DNA of 64,000 bases, taken from assembly GCF_030812335.1 (NCBI RefSeq), contig NZ_JAUSSN010000012.1:1-64000 (forward strand), given 5' to 3'. This document shows positions 43,564-51,535 of the stretch, piece by piece (the first letter of the stretch is position 1; every line of letters starts with the position of its first letter). The stretch is from Pseudarthrobacter oxydans. GTDB lineage: Bacteria; Actinomycetota; Actinomycetes; Actinomycetales; Micrococcaceae. A program made the translations under genes and the position numbers. The notes below the pieces were generated by a model. It was not told the DNA's origin and made no database searches. It worked only from the letters and a program-made list of their open reading frames with translations.

Positions 43564-44013
43564 ATGACAGAACAGATCAACCAGCAGTTGACCGAACAGG
43601 TTGTCCCGGTCGTCACCCGCAAGGGTGCCGAGCACCGCGACACCGGCCAGTCCGGCGGAGCCGTCCGGATCTCCGGCGTCAGCCCGCAGCACACCCCTGC
43701 TACAAAGATCTGGTACGGCCAGGTCAGCAACGAACCCGGATACCGCTCCTTCCCGCACCACCACGGTGAAGCCGAGACCGGCGGCTATGTGCTGCGCGGC
43801 CACGGCCGGATCTACTTCGGCGAGGACTACAGGGAATTCATCGACATGACCGAGGGCGACTGGGTCTTCGTCCCGCCCTACATGCCGCACGTGGAGGCGA
43901 ACATGAGCATCACCGAGGAACTCGTCTGGCTCACGGCACGCACGCCGGAGAACATCGTGGTGAACCTCGACGACGTCGACGACGCCACCCTCGAAGGGTA
44001 CCGCCGGGCATGA
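43564..44013 (+). CDS. Small single-domain cupin protein
   Basis: 149 residues. One cupin barrel has metal-ligand motif 1 as FPHHHGEAETGGYVLRGHGRIYFG (residues about 62-85) and motif 2 as GDWVFVPPYMPHVEAN. Three His plus Glu can bind Fe or Mn. It is far shorter than the two-cupin gentisate dioxygenases (about 350 residues), so it is unlikely to be that enzyme in standard form. A GAGAGGCACC leader precedes ATG 43564, and the same leader recurs before the monooxygenase gene. It overlaps the thioesterase gene by four bases (ATGA). Confidence 0.88.
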   Translation: MTEQINQQLTEQVVPVVTRKGAEHRDTGQSGGAVRISGVSPQHTPATKIWYGQVSNEPGYRSFPHHHGEAETGGYVLRGHGRIYFGEDYREFIDMTEGDWVFVPPYMPHVEANMSITEELVWLTARTPENIVVNLDDVDDATLEGYRRA

Positions 44014-44882
44014 GCCCCACCTCTGAAATCCTCCTGTCCGCCCTCGAGCTGACGCCGGTCGAGCCGGACTTCCTCGACGAGGCCTACACCGCCACGACGC
44101 AGTACGTGCCCTGGCCCAAGGCTTACGGCGGCGACATGGTGGCGCAGGCCGCAGCGGCCGCGATGCGCTCGGTGGGGGAGGACCGCTCGCTGCACTCCAT
44201 GCACAGCTATTTCATGCGCCCGGCGGACATCGGCGCCGAAGTCCGCTACGAGGTGGAGCGGCTTCGCGACGGACGGGGTTACTCCACCCGTCAGGTCCGC
44301 GCCTATCAGGGCGGCAAGACCGTCTACGTGGCCATGGCGTCGTTCCACGCGGCGGAAACCGGCGAGGAATTCGCCCGCGCCATGCCGGCCGGAATCCCGG
44401 AGCCGGAATCGCTGCCGTCCTCCGCCGACGTGCTCGACGGCGTCGATGGTGACGCCGCGGCCTACTGGTCCGGCGGCCGCAGCTTCGACATGCGGCACGT
44501 ACCGGGGTCCGTGTACCTCAGCGTCGAGGGGGAGCAGGTGCCGCATCAAGCCGTCTGGGTGAAGGCCTTCGACCGGCTGCCGGACGACCCGAACCTGCAG
44601 AAGGCGGCGCTGGCCTACGTCTGCGACTACACCATCCTCGAACCGGTGCTCCGGGTGCACGGCTACGCCTGGGGTGACCCGGGCCTGGTCACAGCCAGCC
44701 TGGACCACGCCATGTGGTTCCACCGCGAGGGCCGGGTGGACGACTGGCTGCTCTACGTGCAGGAAGCTGTCTCGGCCCAAGCCAGCCGCGGCCTCGCCCA
44801 GGGGCACTTCTACGACCGGCAGGGCAGGCTCCTCGCCACGGTGGTCCAGGAAGGCATGATCCGGATGTCGGTTGCTCCGTAA
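44010..44882 (+). CDS. Acyl-CoA thioesterase II (TesB-like)
   Basis: 290 residues, a double hotdog fold. The N-terminal half has YGGDMVAQAAAAAMRSV and HSMHSYFMRPAD; the C-terminal half has ASLDHAMWFHR with the expected catalytic Asp (about 231), then VQEAVSAQASRGLAQGHFYDRQGRL and VQEGMIR with the presumed Gln. TesB enzymes hydrolyse a broad range of acyl-CoA. In this locus it could release CoA from a pathway thioester or clear dead-end thioesters. Its last codons lie inside the palindrome at 44868-44925. Confidence 0.92.
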   Translation: MSPTSEILLSALELTPVEPDFLDEAYTATTQYVPWPKAYGGDMVAQAAAAAMRSVGEDRSLHSMHSYFMRPADIGAEVRYEVERLRDGRGYSTRQVRAYQGGKTVYVAMASFHAAETGEEFARAMPAGIPEPESLPSSADVLDGVDGDAAAYWSGGRSFDMRHVPGSVYLSVEGEQVPHQAVWVKAFDRLPDDPNLQKAALAYVCDYTILEPVLRVHGYAWGDPGLVTASLDHAMWFHREGRVDDWLLYVQEAVSAQASRGLAQGHFYDRQGRLLATVVQEGMIRMSVAP

Positions 44883-44925
44883 CTGCCCTTTTGGGCTGCC
44901 AAAACGGCCGTTACGGAGCAACCGA
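44868..44925. repeat. 16-bp perfect inverted repeat overlapping the tesB end
   Basis: Arms TCGGTTGCTCCGTAAC (44868-44883) and its exact complement (44910-44925), with an inner TTTTGG/CCAAAA helix, so the whole can fold as one long interrupted hairpin. The left arm includes the stop codon and last four codons of the thioesterase gene. It may attenuate or protect mRNA between the thioesterase and ligase genes. Confidence 0.85.
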
Positions 44926-44967
44926 TGGCCCTCCACCTCCTATCAATGACGATACGAAAGGTCTGCA

Positions 44968-46617
44968 ATGGAACTGACGCCCTCGGCGCACCAGGACACC
45001 TTTGCGCGTGACAATCTGCCGCCGGCAGAGCAGTGGCCGGAACTGGAGTTCACGCTCCCGGAACTGCAGTATCCGCAGCAGCTCAACGCCGCCACCGCGC
45101 TGATTGACGACGCCGTCCGCAGCTTTGGTGCCGAACGCCCGGCCCTGCTCACCCCCGACGGCAACGTTTGGAGCTACGGTGACCTGCAGCGCCGCGCCAA
45201 CCAGGTGGCGCAGGTCCTCGTCGAGGACTTCGGGATCGTACCCGGCAACCGCGTGATGCTGCGCTCGCCGAACAACCCGTGGCTCGTCGCGGCCTGGCTC
45301 GGGGTGCTCAAGGCCGGCGCCGTGGTCGTCACGATCATGCCGGCTTTGCGTGCCAACGAGATCCGGACGCTGCTGGGGCTGACCCGGCCGGCCGCCGCCC
45401 TGTGCGACAGCCGCTTCCTGGACGATCTGGCAGAGGCCGCCGGAGACGACATGCCGGTGCTGGCCATGGGGGGCAGCACCGGAACGGACCTTGCCGCACG
45501 CTGTGCCGCCAAGCGCGGCGAGTTCACCGACGTCCCGACGGCGGCGGATGACGTCGCGCTGCTCGGCCCGACCTCGGGCACGACCGGGACGCCGAAGATC
45601 ACCATGCACTTCCACCGCGACATCCTCGCCAATGCGGACACCTTTGCCAGGCACATCCTCCAGCCGACGCCCCAGGACGTTTTCGCAGGGTCGCCGCCGC
45701 TGGCTTTCACCTTCGGGCTGGGCGGCCTGGTGGTCTTCCCGCTGCGCTTCGGGGCTGCGGCTCTGCTGACCGAACGCGCCACCCCGCTCGAACTGGCGCA
45801 GGCCGTCCACGCCGCGAAAGCCACCGTCCTGTTCACTGCCCCCACGGCGTACAAGGCGATCCTCAAGGAAGGCGCCGAGGGGCTCCTCGCCTCGCTGCGC
45901 ACCGCGGTCTCCGCCGGCGAGCACCTGCCGGCCGAAACCTGGCGGGCCGTCCACGAACGCACCGGCCTGAAGCTGATCAACGGGATCGGTGCCACCGAAA
46001 TGCTGCACGTCTTCATCTCCGCGGCAGGGGATGACATCCGCGCCGGCGCCACCGGCACGGCCGTCCCCGGCTACCGGGCCACGATCCTGGACAACGACGG
46101 CCGGGAACTCGGCCCGGGCGCCGTCGGACGCCTCGCTGTCATCGGCCCCACCGGCTGCCGCTACCTCAACGATTCCCGCCAGCTGGACTACGTCGTCAAC
46201 GGCTGGAACGTCACCGGCGACACCTTCAGCCGCGACGACGACGGCTACTTCTACTACCAGGCCCGCTCGGACAACATGATCGTGTCCTCCGGCTACAACA
46301 TCGGCGCCCCGGAGGTCGAGGCCGCGATTGACCAGCACCCGGACGTGATGGAAAACGCCGTCGTCGGTCGGCCCGACCCGGAGCGCGGCAGCGTTGTCTG
46401 CGCGTTCATCGTGCTGCGGGAGGGCGTCGAGGCCGATGACGCGAAGCGCAAGGAAATCCAGGACTTCGTCAAGCAGACCATCGCCCCGTACAAGTACCCG
46501 CGGCAGGTGAACTTCGTCGACGGCCTGCCCCGCAACCCCAGCGGGAAACTCCAGCACTTCCGGCTGCGCGAGCAGCTGGCCGCTGACACTGCCACCCCCG
46601 AACACCAGAACGCTTGA
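44968..46617 (+). CDS. Aryl-CoA ligase (AMP-forming), 2-aminobenzoate- or salicylate-CoA ligase type
   Basis: 549 residues. It has an adenylate-forming fold with P-loop LLGPTSGTTGTPKITMHFHRD near 194-214, the A5 motif INGIGATEMLH near 338, WNVTGDTFSRDDDGYFYYQARSDNMIVSSGYNI with the usual Asp, and a C-terminal Lys in NPSGKLQHFRLRE. The opening DTFARDNLPPAEQWPE is like bacterial 2-aminobenzoate-CoA ligases. It activates the aromatic acid to its CoA thioester with ATP. It precedes the monooxygenase by 10 bases. Salicylate and anthranilate are both reasonable substrates. Confidence 0.88.
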   Translation: MELTPSAHQDTFARDNLPPAEQWPELEFTLPELQYPQQLNAATALIDDAVRSFGAERPALLTPDGNVWSYGDLQRRANQVAQVLVEDFGIVPGNRVMLRSPNNPWLVAAWLGVLKAGAVVVTIMPALRANEIRTLLGLTRPAAALCDSRFLDDLAEAAGDDMPVLAMGGSTGTDLAARCAAKRGEFTDVPTAADDVALLGPTSGTTGTPKITMHFHRDILANADTFARHILQPTPQDVFAGSPPLAFTFGLGGLVVFPLRFGAAALLTERATPLELAQAVHAAKATVLFTAPTAYKAILKEGAEGLLASLRTAVSAGEHLPAETWRAVHERTGLKLINGIGATEMLHVFISAAGDDIRAGATGTAVPGYRATILDNDGRELGPGAVGRLAVIGPTGCRYLNDSRQLDYVVNGWNVTGDTFSRDDDGYFYYQARSDNMIVSSGYNIGAPEVEAAIDQHPDVMENAVVGRPDPERGSVVCAFIVLREGVEADDAKRKEIQDFVKQTIAPYKYPRQVNFVDGLPRNPSGKLQHFRLREQLAADTATPEHQNA

Positions 46618-46627
46618 GAGGCACCAC

Positions 46628-49009
46628 ATGAAAATCGCAATCATCGGCGGCGGTCCGGGCGGGCTGTACTTCGCCGCCCTTATGAAGCAGCTGGATCCGA
46701 ACCACGAGGTAACCGTCTGGGAACGCAACGCCGCGAGCGACACGTTCGGCTTCGGCGTCGTCTTCAGCGACGAGACCCTCGGCGGGATCGGCAACGCGGA
46801 CACCGTGATCGCCGAGTACATGTCCGAGCGCTTCGCCCGCTGGACCGACATCGACATCCACTTCCAGGGTGCGCAGCACACCGTCGGCGGCCAGGGTTTC
46901 GCCGCCATGAGCCGCAAGGAACTGCTGGAACTGCTCCAGCGCCGCTGCGCCGAACTCGGCGTCGACCTGCGCTTCAGCACCCTGGCGCCGGACATCGAGG
47001 ACCTAAGCCGGGACTACGACCTTGTCCTTGCCGCGGATGGCCTGAACTCCGCCATCCGGTCGCAGTTCGCCGAGGTTTTCCAGCCCAGCCTCGACGTCCG
47101 CAAGTCCAAGTACATGTGGCTCGGCACCGACCTGGTCTTCGAGGCGTTCAAGTTCTTCGTCAAGGACACCGAGCACGGCGTCATGCAGATCCACGGCTAC
47201 CCCTATTCGGATGAGGGAAGCACCTTCATCGTGGAAATGCACGAGGACGTCTGGCGCCGCGCCGGCTTCGACGCCACCAAAAACCAGACCTTCCGGCCCG
47301 GCGAAAGCGACGAGGCGGCCGTCGACGCCATTCGCGCCCTCTTCGCAGCGGAGCTTGAGGGCCACGAGGTCCTGGTCAACAACTCCAAGTGGCTCAACTT
47401 CACCACGGTCCGCAACGAGTCCTGGCGGCACGGCAACATCGTGCTCCTCGGCGACGCCGCCCACACCGCGCACTTCTCCATCGGCTCCGGCACCAAGCTG
47501 GCCATGGAGGACTCCCTGGCTCTGGCGGCCTGCCTGCACGAACACTCCGAGCTTGGTGCCGCGCTGGAAGCCTACGAAACTGAACGCCGTCCCGTCGTCG
47601 AATCCACCCAGCGCGCCGCCCAGGCCTCGCTGGAATGGTTCGAGAACATCGGCATGTACAAGGACCAGAACCCGGTCCAGTTCTGTTTCAACCTGCTCAC
47701 CCGCAGCCGCCGGATCACCTACGACAACCTCAAGCTTCGGGATCCCGAGTTCGCCGCCCGCGTCGACGAGGAATTCGCCCGGACGCAGGGGATCGAGGGC
47801 AGTGCCCCTGCCATGTTCCAGCCCTACCGGATCGGCGGGCTGGAACTGAAAAACCGGATTGTCGTCTCGCCGATGGACATGTACTCCGCCACGGACGGTG
47901 TGCCGGGCAACTTCCACCTGGTCCACCTGGGCAGCAAGGCCCTCGGCGGCGCAGGCCTGGTCATGACCGAGATGGTCTGTGTCTCCGACACCGGCCGCAT
48001 AACGCCAGGCTGCAGCGGTCTCTACAACGAGGCCCAGCAGGAGAGCTGGCGCGGGATCGTCGACTTCGTGCACGACCGTTCGACGGCGGCTATCGGTGTC
48101 CAACTGGGCCATTCGGGCCGCAAGGGCTCCACCAAACTCATGTGGGAGGGCATTGACGAGCCGCTGGCCACGGGCGGCTGGGAGCCGGTTGGCCCCTCGG
48201 CGATTCCCTACGGCCCGGAAAGCCCGGCCCCGCGCGAAATCGGCCGCGCCGAAATGGACCAGGTCCGGGACGAGTTCGTCGCGGCCACTGCCCGTGCGGC
48301 CGCCGCGGGATTCGACCTCCTGGAGCTGCACTGCGCGCACGGCTACCTGCTGTCCGCTTTCCTCTCGCCGCTGGCCAACCGCCGCACCGACGACTACGGC
48401 GGATCGCTGGCGAACCGGCTGCGGTACCCGTTGGAGGTGTTCGACGCCGTCCGTGCAGCCTGGCCGGCGGACAAACCGCTGACGGTCCGGCTCTCCGCGA
48501 CGGATTGGTCACCCGGCGGCAACGACGAGCACGACGCTGTTGCCATTGCCCGGGCATTCGTGGAGCACGGCGCCGACGGCGTGGACGTCTCCTCCGGCCA
48601 AGTGGTCAAGGAGGAGAAGCCAGCCTACGGCCGGAGCTACCAGACGCCGTTCGCGGACCGGATCCGGCAGGAGGTGGCACACAAGGCAGGCGTGGCAGTG
48701 ATCGCGGTGGGGGCGGTGTCCTCCTACGACGACGTCAACTCGATCCTGCTGGCAGGCCGGGCGGACCTCTGCGCCCTCGGCCGCACGCACCTGTTTGATC
48801 CGCAGTGGACCCTTCACGCGGCGATCGAGCAGGACTACCGCGGGCCCGGCGCCGAGTGGCCGCAGCAATTCCGGGCCGGCAGCCGGAAGCCGCCGGCGGC
48901 CCGCACGGACGCGGTCCGGCCCCGGCTGGCGCTGATGCGCGAGCCCGAGATTGCCGGATTGCCGACGCACCTGCGCTGGACACCGGCGAAAGTGCCGGCG
49001 GCGGTCTAG
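46628..49009 (+). CDS. Salicylyl-CoA 5-hydroxylase / 2-aminobenzoyl-CoA monooxygenase-reductase type fusion
   Basis: 793 residues. The N-terminal FAD monooxygenase (about 1-390) has IAIIGGGPGGLYFAAL, the DG motif LAADGLNSAIRSQF near 138 and GD motif VLLGDAAHTAHFSIGSGTKLAMEDS near 275. The C-terminal old-yellow-enzyme FMN barrel (about 398-775) has LKNRIVVSPMDMYSA, IGVQLGHSGRKGS, HCAHGYLLSAFLSP and RTDDYGGSLANR. This two-domain layout is shared by SdgC-type salicylyl-CoA 5-hydroxylases and by 2-aminobenzoyl-CoA monooxygenase/reductase, which also dearomatises the ring. Sequence inspection cannot separate the two. The GAGAGGCACC leader resembles that of the cupin gene. Confidence 0.9.
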   Translation: MKIAIIGGGPGGLYFAALMKQLDPNHEVTVWERNAASDTFGFGVVFSDETLGGIGNADTVIAEYMSERFARWTDIDIHFQGAQHTVGGQGFAAMSRKELLELLQRRCAELGVDLRFSTLAPDIEDLSRDYDLVLAADGLNSAIRSQFAEVFQPSLDVRKSKYMWLGTDLVFEAFKFFVKDTEHGVMQIHGYPYSDEGSTFIVEMHEDVWRRAGFDATKNQTFRPGESDEAAVDAIRALFAAELEGHEVLVNNSKWLNFTTVRNESWRHGNIVLLGDAAHTAHFSIGSGTKLAMEDSLALAACLHEHSELGAALEAYETERRPVVESTQRAAQASLEWFENIGMYKDQNPVQFCFNLLTRSRRITYDNLKLRDPEFAARVDEEFARTQGIEGSAPAMFQPYRIGGLELKNRIVVSPMDMYSATDGVPGNFHLVHLGSKALGGAGLVMTEMVCVSDTGRITPGCSGLYNEAQQESWRGIVDFVHDRSTAAIGVQLGHSGRKGSTKLMWEGIDEPLATGGWEPVGPSAIPYGPESPAPREIGRAEMDQVRDEFVAATARAAAAGFDLLELHCAHGYLLSAFLSPLANRRTDDYGGSLANRLRYPLEVFDAVRAAWPADKPLTVRLSATDWSPGGNDEHDAVAIARAFVEHGADGVDVSSGQVVKEEKPAYGRSYQTPFADRIRQEVAHKAGVAVIAVGAVSSYDDVNSILLAGRADLCALGRTHLFDPQWTLHAAIEQDYRGPGAEWPQQFRAGSRKPPAARTDAVRPRLALMREPEIAGLPTHLRWTPAKVPAAV

Positions 49010-49077
49010 CGCCGGTGCGGGGATCGCTGCCCGGTGCCCCGATGGCGCGGTGCCGGGCAGCGGCCGGGGCGGTCCGG

Positions 49078-49527
49078 TCAGTCCAGACCGGAGACGCCGC
49101 GGGCGGTGACTTTGGCCGCCAGCTCAGCCGGCCACGGGGTGGCGGCCGTTGCGCCCTGGGCGACATGGGCCGTCACAAAGGACCCGTGGGCGGCCAGGGC
49201 ACGGGGTTCGCCGCGGAATTCCTCGCCCCACACCTCAAAGCTGAACGTCATGGACGTGCGGCCGATTTTCTCCACCACTACGGTGGTGGTGACCTGCTGG
49301 CCGAAGTACAACTTCGCCCGGTAGTTGAGCTCGTGGCGAACCCGCGGAGCCGACGGGAAGTACTCCGGCAGATCAAGGTCCCGGAACAACTTGGCCTCGC
49401 AGGCCTCGACGAAGCGGAGCACCGCCGAGTTGTGCTGGTGCCCCGCGGCATCCGTATCCACCCATTCAATGGTCCGTTCCAGGGTTGCCGTCGTGGCGGT
49501 GTCAGGGAGGGACTGAAGGGGGTTCAT
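49078..49527 (-). CDS. 4HBT-family (hotdog) acyl-CoA thioesterase
   Basis: 149 residues from ATG 49527; a longer in-frame start at 49623 lies over the next gene's leader and is unlikely. The hotdog fold has IEWVDTDAAGHQHNSAVLRFVEACEAKLF, where the Asp corresponds to the 4HBT nucleophile region, and RVRHELNYRAKLYFGQQVTTTVVVEKIGRTSMTFSFEVW. Such enzymes release hydroxybenzoate or gentisate from CoA. It lies between the monooxygenase and the ThDP gene, on the opposite strand and divergent from the ThDP gene. Confidence 0.9.
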   Translation of the reverse strand: MNPLQSLPDTATTATLERTIEWVDTDAAGHQHNSAVLRFVEACEAKLFRDLDLPEYFPSAPRVRHELNYRAKLYFGQQVTTTVVVEKIGRTSMTFSFEVWGEEFRGEPRALAAHGSFVTAHVAQGATAATPWPAELAAKVTARGVSGLD

Positions 49528-49607
49528 AGCGGCCGCCTGGAAGTTCGAAGAGCAGTCAGCAACAGCGCAATATCCAACCGCTGCAGTACTCAATGGAAGG
49601 TAAGTCC

Positions 49608-51395
49608 ATGGTAGTAGCTTCACAAGTTTCCCCCGGCGCCGCGGGCGCCCCGGAAATGGCCCGCGGACCCATCGACGCGGCCCGCCAGGCCGCCGGTGAC
49701 CCGGTACAGCAGTCGTCCGCGACCGTCGCGCAGCTCGTGGGCCGGACCCTGGCGGAGCTCGGCGTCGGGCACGTCTTCGGCGTCGTCGGCAGCGGCAACT
49801 TCGAGGTGACCAATGCCCTGCGCCTGGCCGGGGTGCCCTACACCGCTGCCCGGCACGAGGGCGGCGCTGCCACGATGGCCGACGCCTATTCCCGGATGTC
49901 CGGCCTCGTGGGCGTCGTGAGCACCCACCAGGGATGCGGGCTCAGCAACGCCGTCACCGGGATCGGGGAAGCGGCCAAAAGCCGCACGCCGCTGATAATA
50001 CTGGCGGCGGACACCCAGGCCGCCGCGGTCCGGTCCAATTTCAAAATCGACCAGGACGCCCTCGCCCGCAGCGTCGGAGCCGTGAGCGAGCGGGTCCATT
50101 CCCCGGCCACCGCCGTCGCGGACACCGTCCGGGCCTTCCGCACCGCCCGGAACGAACGCCGCACCGTGGTGCTCAACCTGCCTCTCGATGTCCAATCGGC
50201 CCCGGCCGCCGCACAGGCCGCGGCGGCCCGTCCTGCCGCTGTCGCGGACCCCCAGCCGGTCCGTCCTGCCGCCGCCAGCGTTCGTCGTCTGGCGCACCTG
50301 ATCAGTGCCGCGGAGCGCCCGGTCTTCGTGGCGGGCCGCGGGGGCAGGAACGCGCGCGGGGAACTGCTCGCCCTTGCCGCGCATGCCGGGGCGCTCGTGG
50401 CCACGTCCGCGGTGGCGAACGGCTTGTTCCATGACGAGGACTTCGCCCTCGGGATCTCCGGCGGATTCTCCTCACCGCTCAGTGCCGAGCTGATTCAGGG
50501 CGCTGACCTGATCATCGGCTGGGGCTGCGCCCTGAACATGTGGACCATGCGGCACGGGCACTTGATCTCGGCCGGGACCGTCGTGGTCCAGGTCGATGTC
50601 GAGGACGCCGCGCTCGGCGCCAACCGACCCATCGACCTTGGCGTGGTGGGGGATTCTGCGCTGACCGCGGCGGATGCCCTCGCGGAATTGCTGACGCTCC
50701 AGCCGGTCCCGGCGGAGAAGTACCGCACCGCGGAGAACGCGGCGGCCATCGCCGGAAGCTCGCGCTGGAACGACGTCGCAACGCCGGATCTCTCCGGCGG
50801 CGGGCGGATCGATCCGCGCGTGCTGAGCCGTGAACTGGACACCATCCTGCCCGCAGACCGGATTGTCTCGATCGATTCCGGCAACTTCATGGGCTATCCC
50901 AGCACCTACCTGAAGGTTCCGGACGAGTTCGGCTTCTGCTTCACCCAGGCTTTCCAATCGATCGGTCTGGGTCTATACACCGCGATCGGGGCCGCGCTGG
51001 CCCGGCCGGACCGACTGCCGGTCCTCGGGGCCGGCGACGGCGGCTTCCTGATGGGCATCAGCGAACTGGAGACCGCCGTGCGGCTGGAGCTGCCGCTGGT
51101 CTGCATCATCTACAACGACGCCGGCTACGGGGCGGAGGTCCACCACTTCGGCGCGGGAGCCGAATCCGGAGGCGGTCCCGCCGTCGATCTCAGTACCGTC
51201 ACCTTCCCGGACACGGACATCGCCGCGATCGCCCGGGGTTTCGGCGCGGACGCTGTGACAGTCCGGAGCGTGGCGGATCTTGAAGCGGTTCGCGCCTGGC
51301 TGCAGGAGCGTCCTGCCCGGCCGTTGGTCATCGATGCCAAGATAGCGTCCGACGGCGGGGCCTGGTGGCTCGCCGAGGCCTTCAAAGGCCACTGA
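49608..51395 (+). CDS. Thiamine-diphosphate-dependent enzyme (acetolactate synthase-like)
   Basis: 595 residues from ATG 49608, preceded by GGAAGG; ATG 49593 is the alternative. The PYR domain has VGVVSTHQGCGLSN and the catalytic-type Glu in ARHEGGAATMADAYSR near 79. The middle domain follows (about 215-360). The PP domain has GDGGFLMGISELETAVRLELPLVCIIYNDAGYG near 472-504, a clear GDG-N ThDP-binding motif. Family members decarboxylate or ligate 2-oxoacids, and some cleave cyclic diketones. Its place in an aryl-CoA locus next to an aromatic-acid transporter is unusual. The reaction is unknown. Confidence 0.88.
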   Translation: MVVASQVSPGAAGAPEMARGPIDAARQAAGDPVQQSSATVAQLVGRTLAELGVGHVFGVVGSGNFEVTNALRLAGVPYTAARHEGGAATMADAYSRMSGLVGVVSTHQGCGLSNAVTGIGEAAKSRTPLIILAADTQAAAVRSNFKIDQDALARSVGAVSERVHSPATAVADTVRAFRTARNERRTVVLNLPLDVQSAPAAAQAAAARPAAVADPQPVRPAAASVRRLAHLISAAERPVFVAGRGGRNARGELLALAAHAGALVATSAVANGLFHDEDFALGISGGFSSPLSAELIQGADLIIGWGCALNMWTMRHGHLISAGTVVVQVDVEDAALGANRPIDLGVVGDSALTAADALAELLTLQPVPAEKYRTAENAAAIAGSSRWNDVATPDLSGGGRIDPRVLSRELDTILPADRIVSIDSGNFMGYPSTYLKVPDEFGFCFTQAFQSIGLGLYTAIGAALARPDRLPVLGAGDGGFLMGISELETAVRLELPLVCIIYNDAGYGAEVHHFGAGAESGGGPAVDLSTVTFPDTDIAAIARGFGADAVTVRSVADLEAVRAWLQERPARPLVIDAKIASDGGAWWLAEAFKGH

Positions 51396-51535
51396 TGCAC
51401 CTGCTCACTGCTGACGATCGTTACAGAAACGAAATATGCTGATTTGTTTACTGTCGCAATCAATGCGTGACACAGTGGGCACAGCATGTGAGCTGTCACA
51501 CAAATTCCAACCAAATCCCAACGAGAGGTACATCC

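Noticed and set aside
43564..44013. Cupin gene as gentisate 1,2-dioxygenase
   Set aside because: It is 149 residues with one cupin domain; known gentisate dioxygenases have two domains and about 350 residues.
51396..51535. GTGACA/TGTCAC inverted repeat upstream of the aromatic-acid transporter as an operator
   Set aside because: Only six bases pair over a long interval in a compositionally biased stretch; too weak to list as a site.
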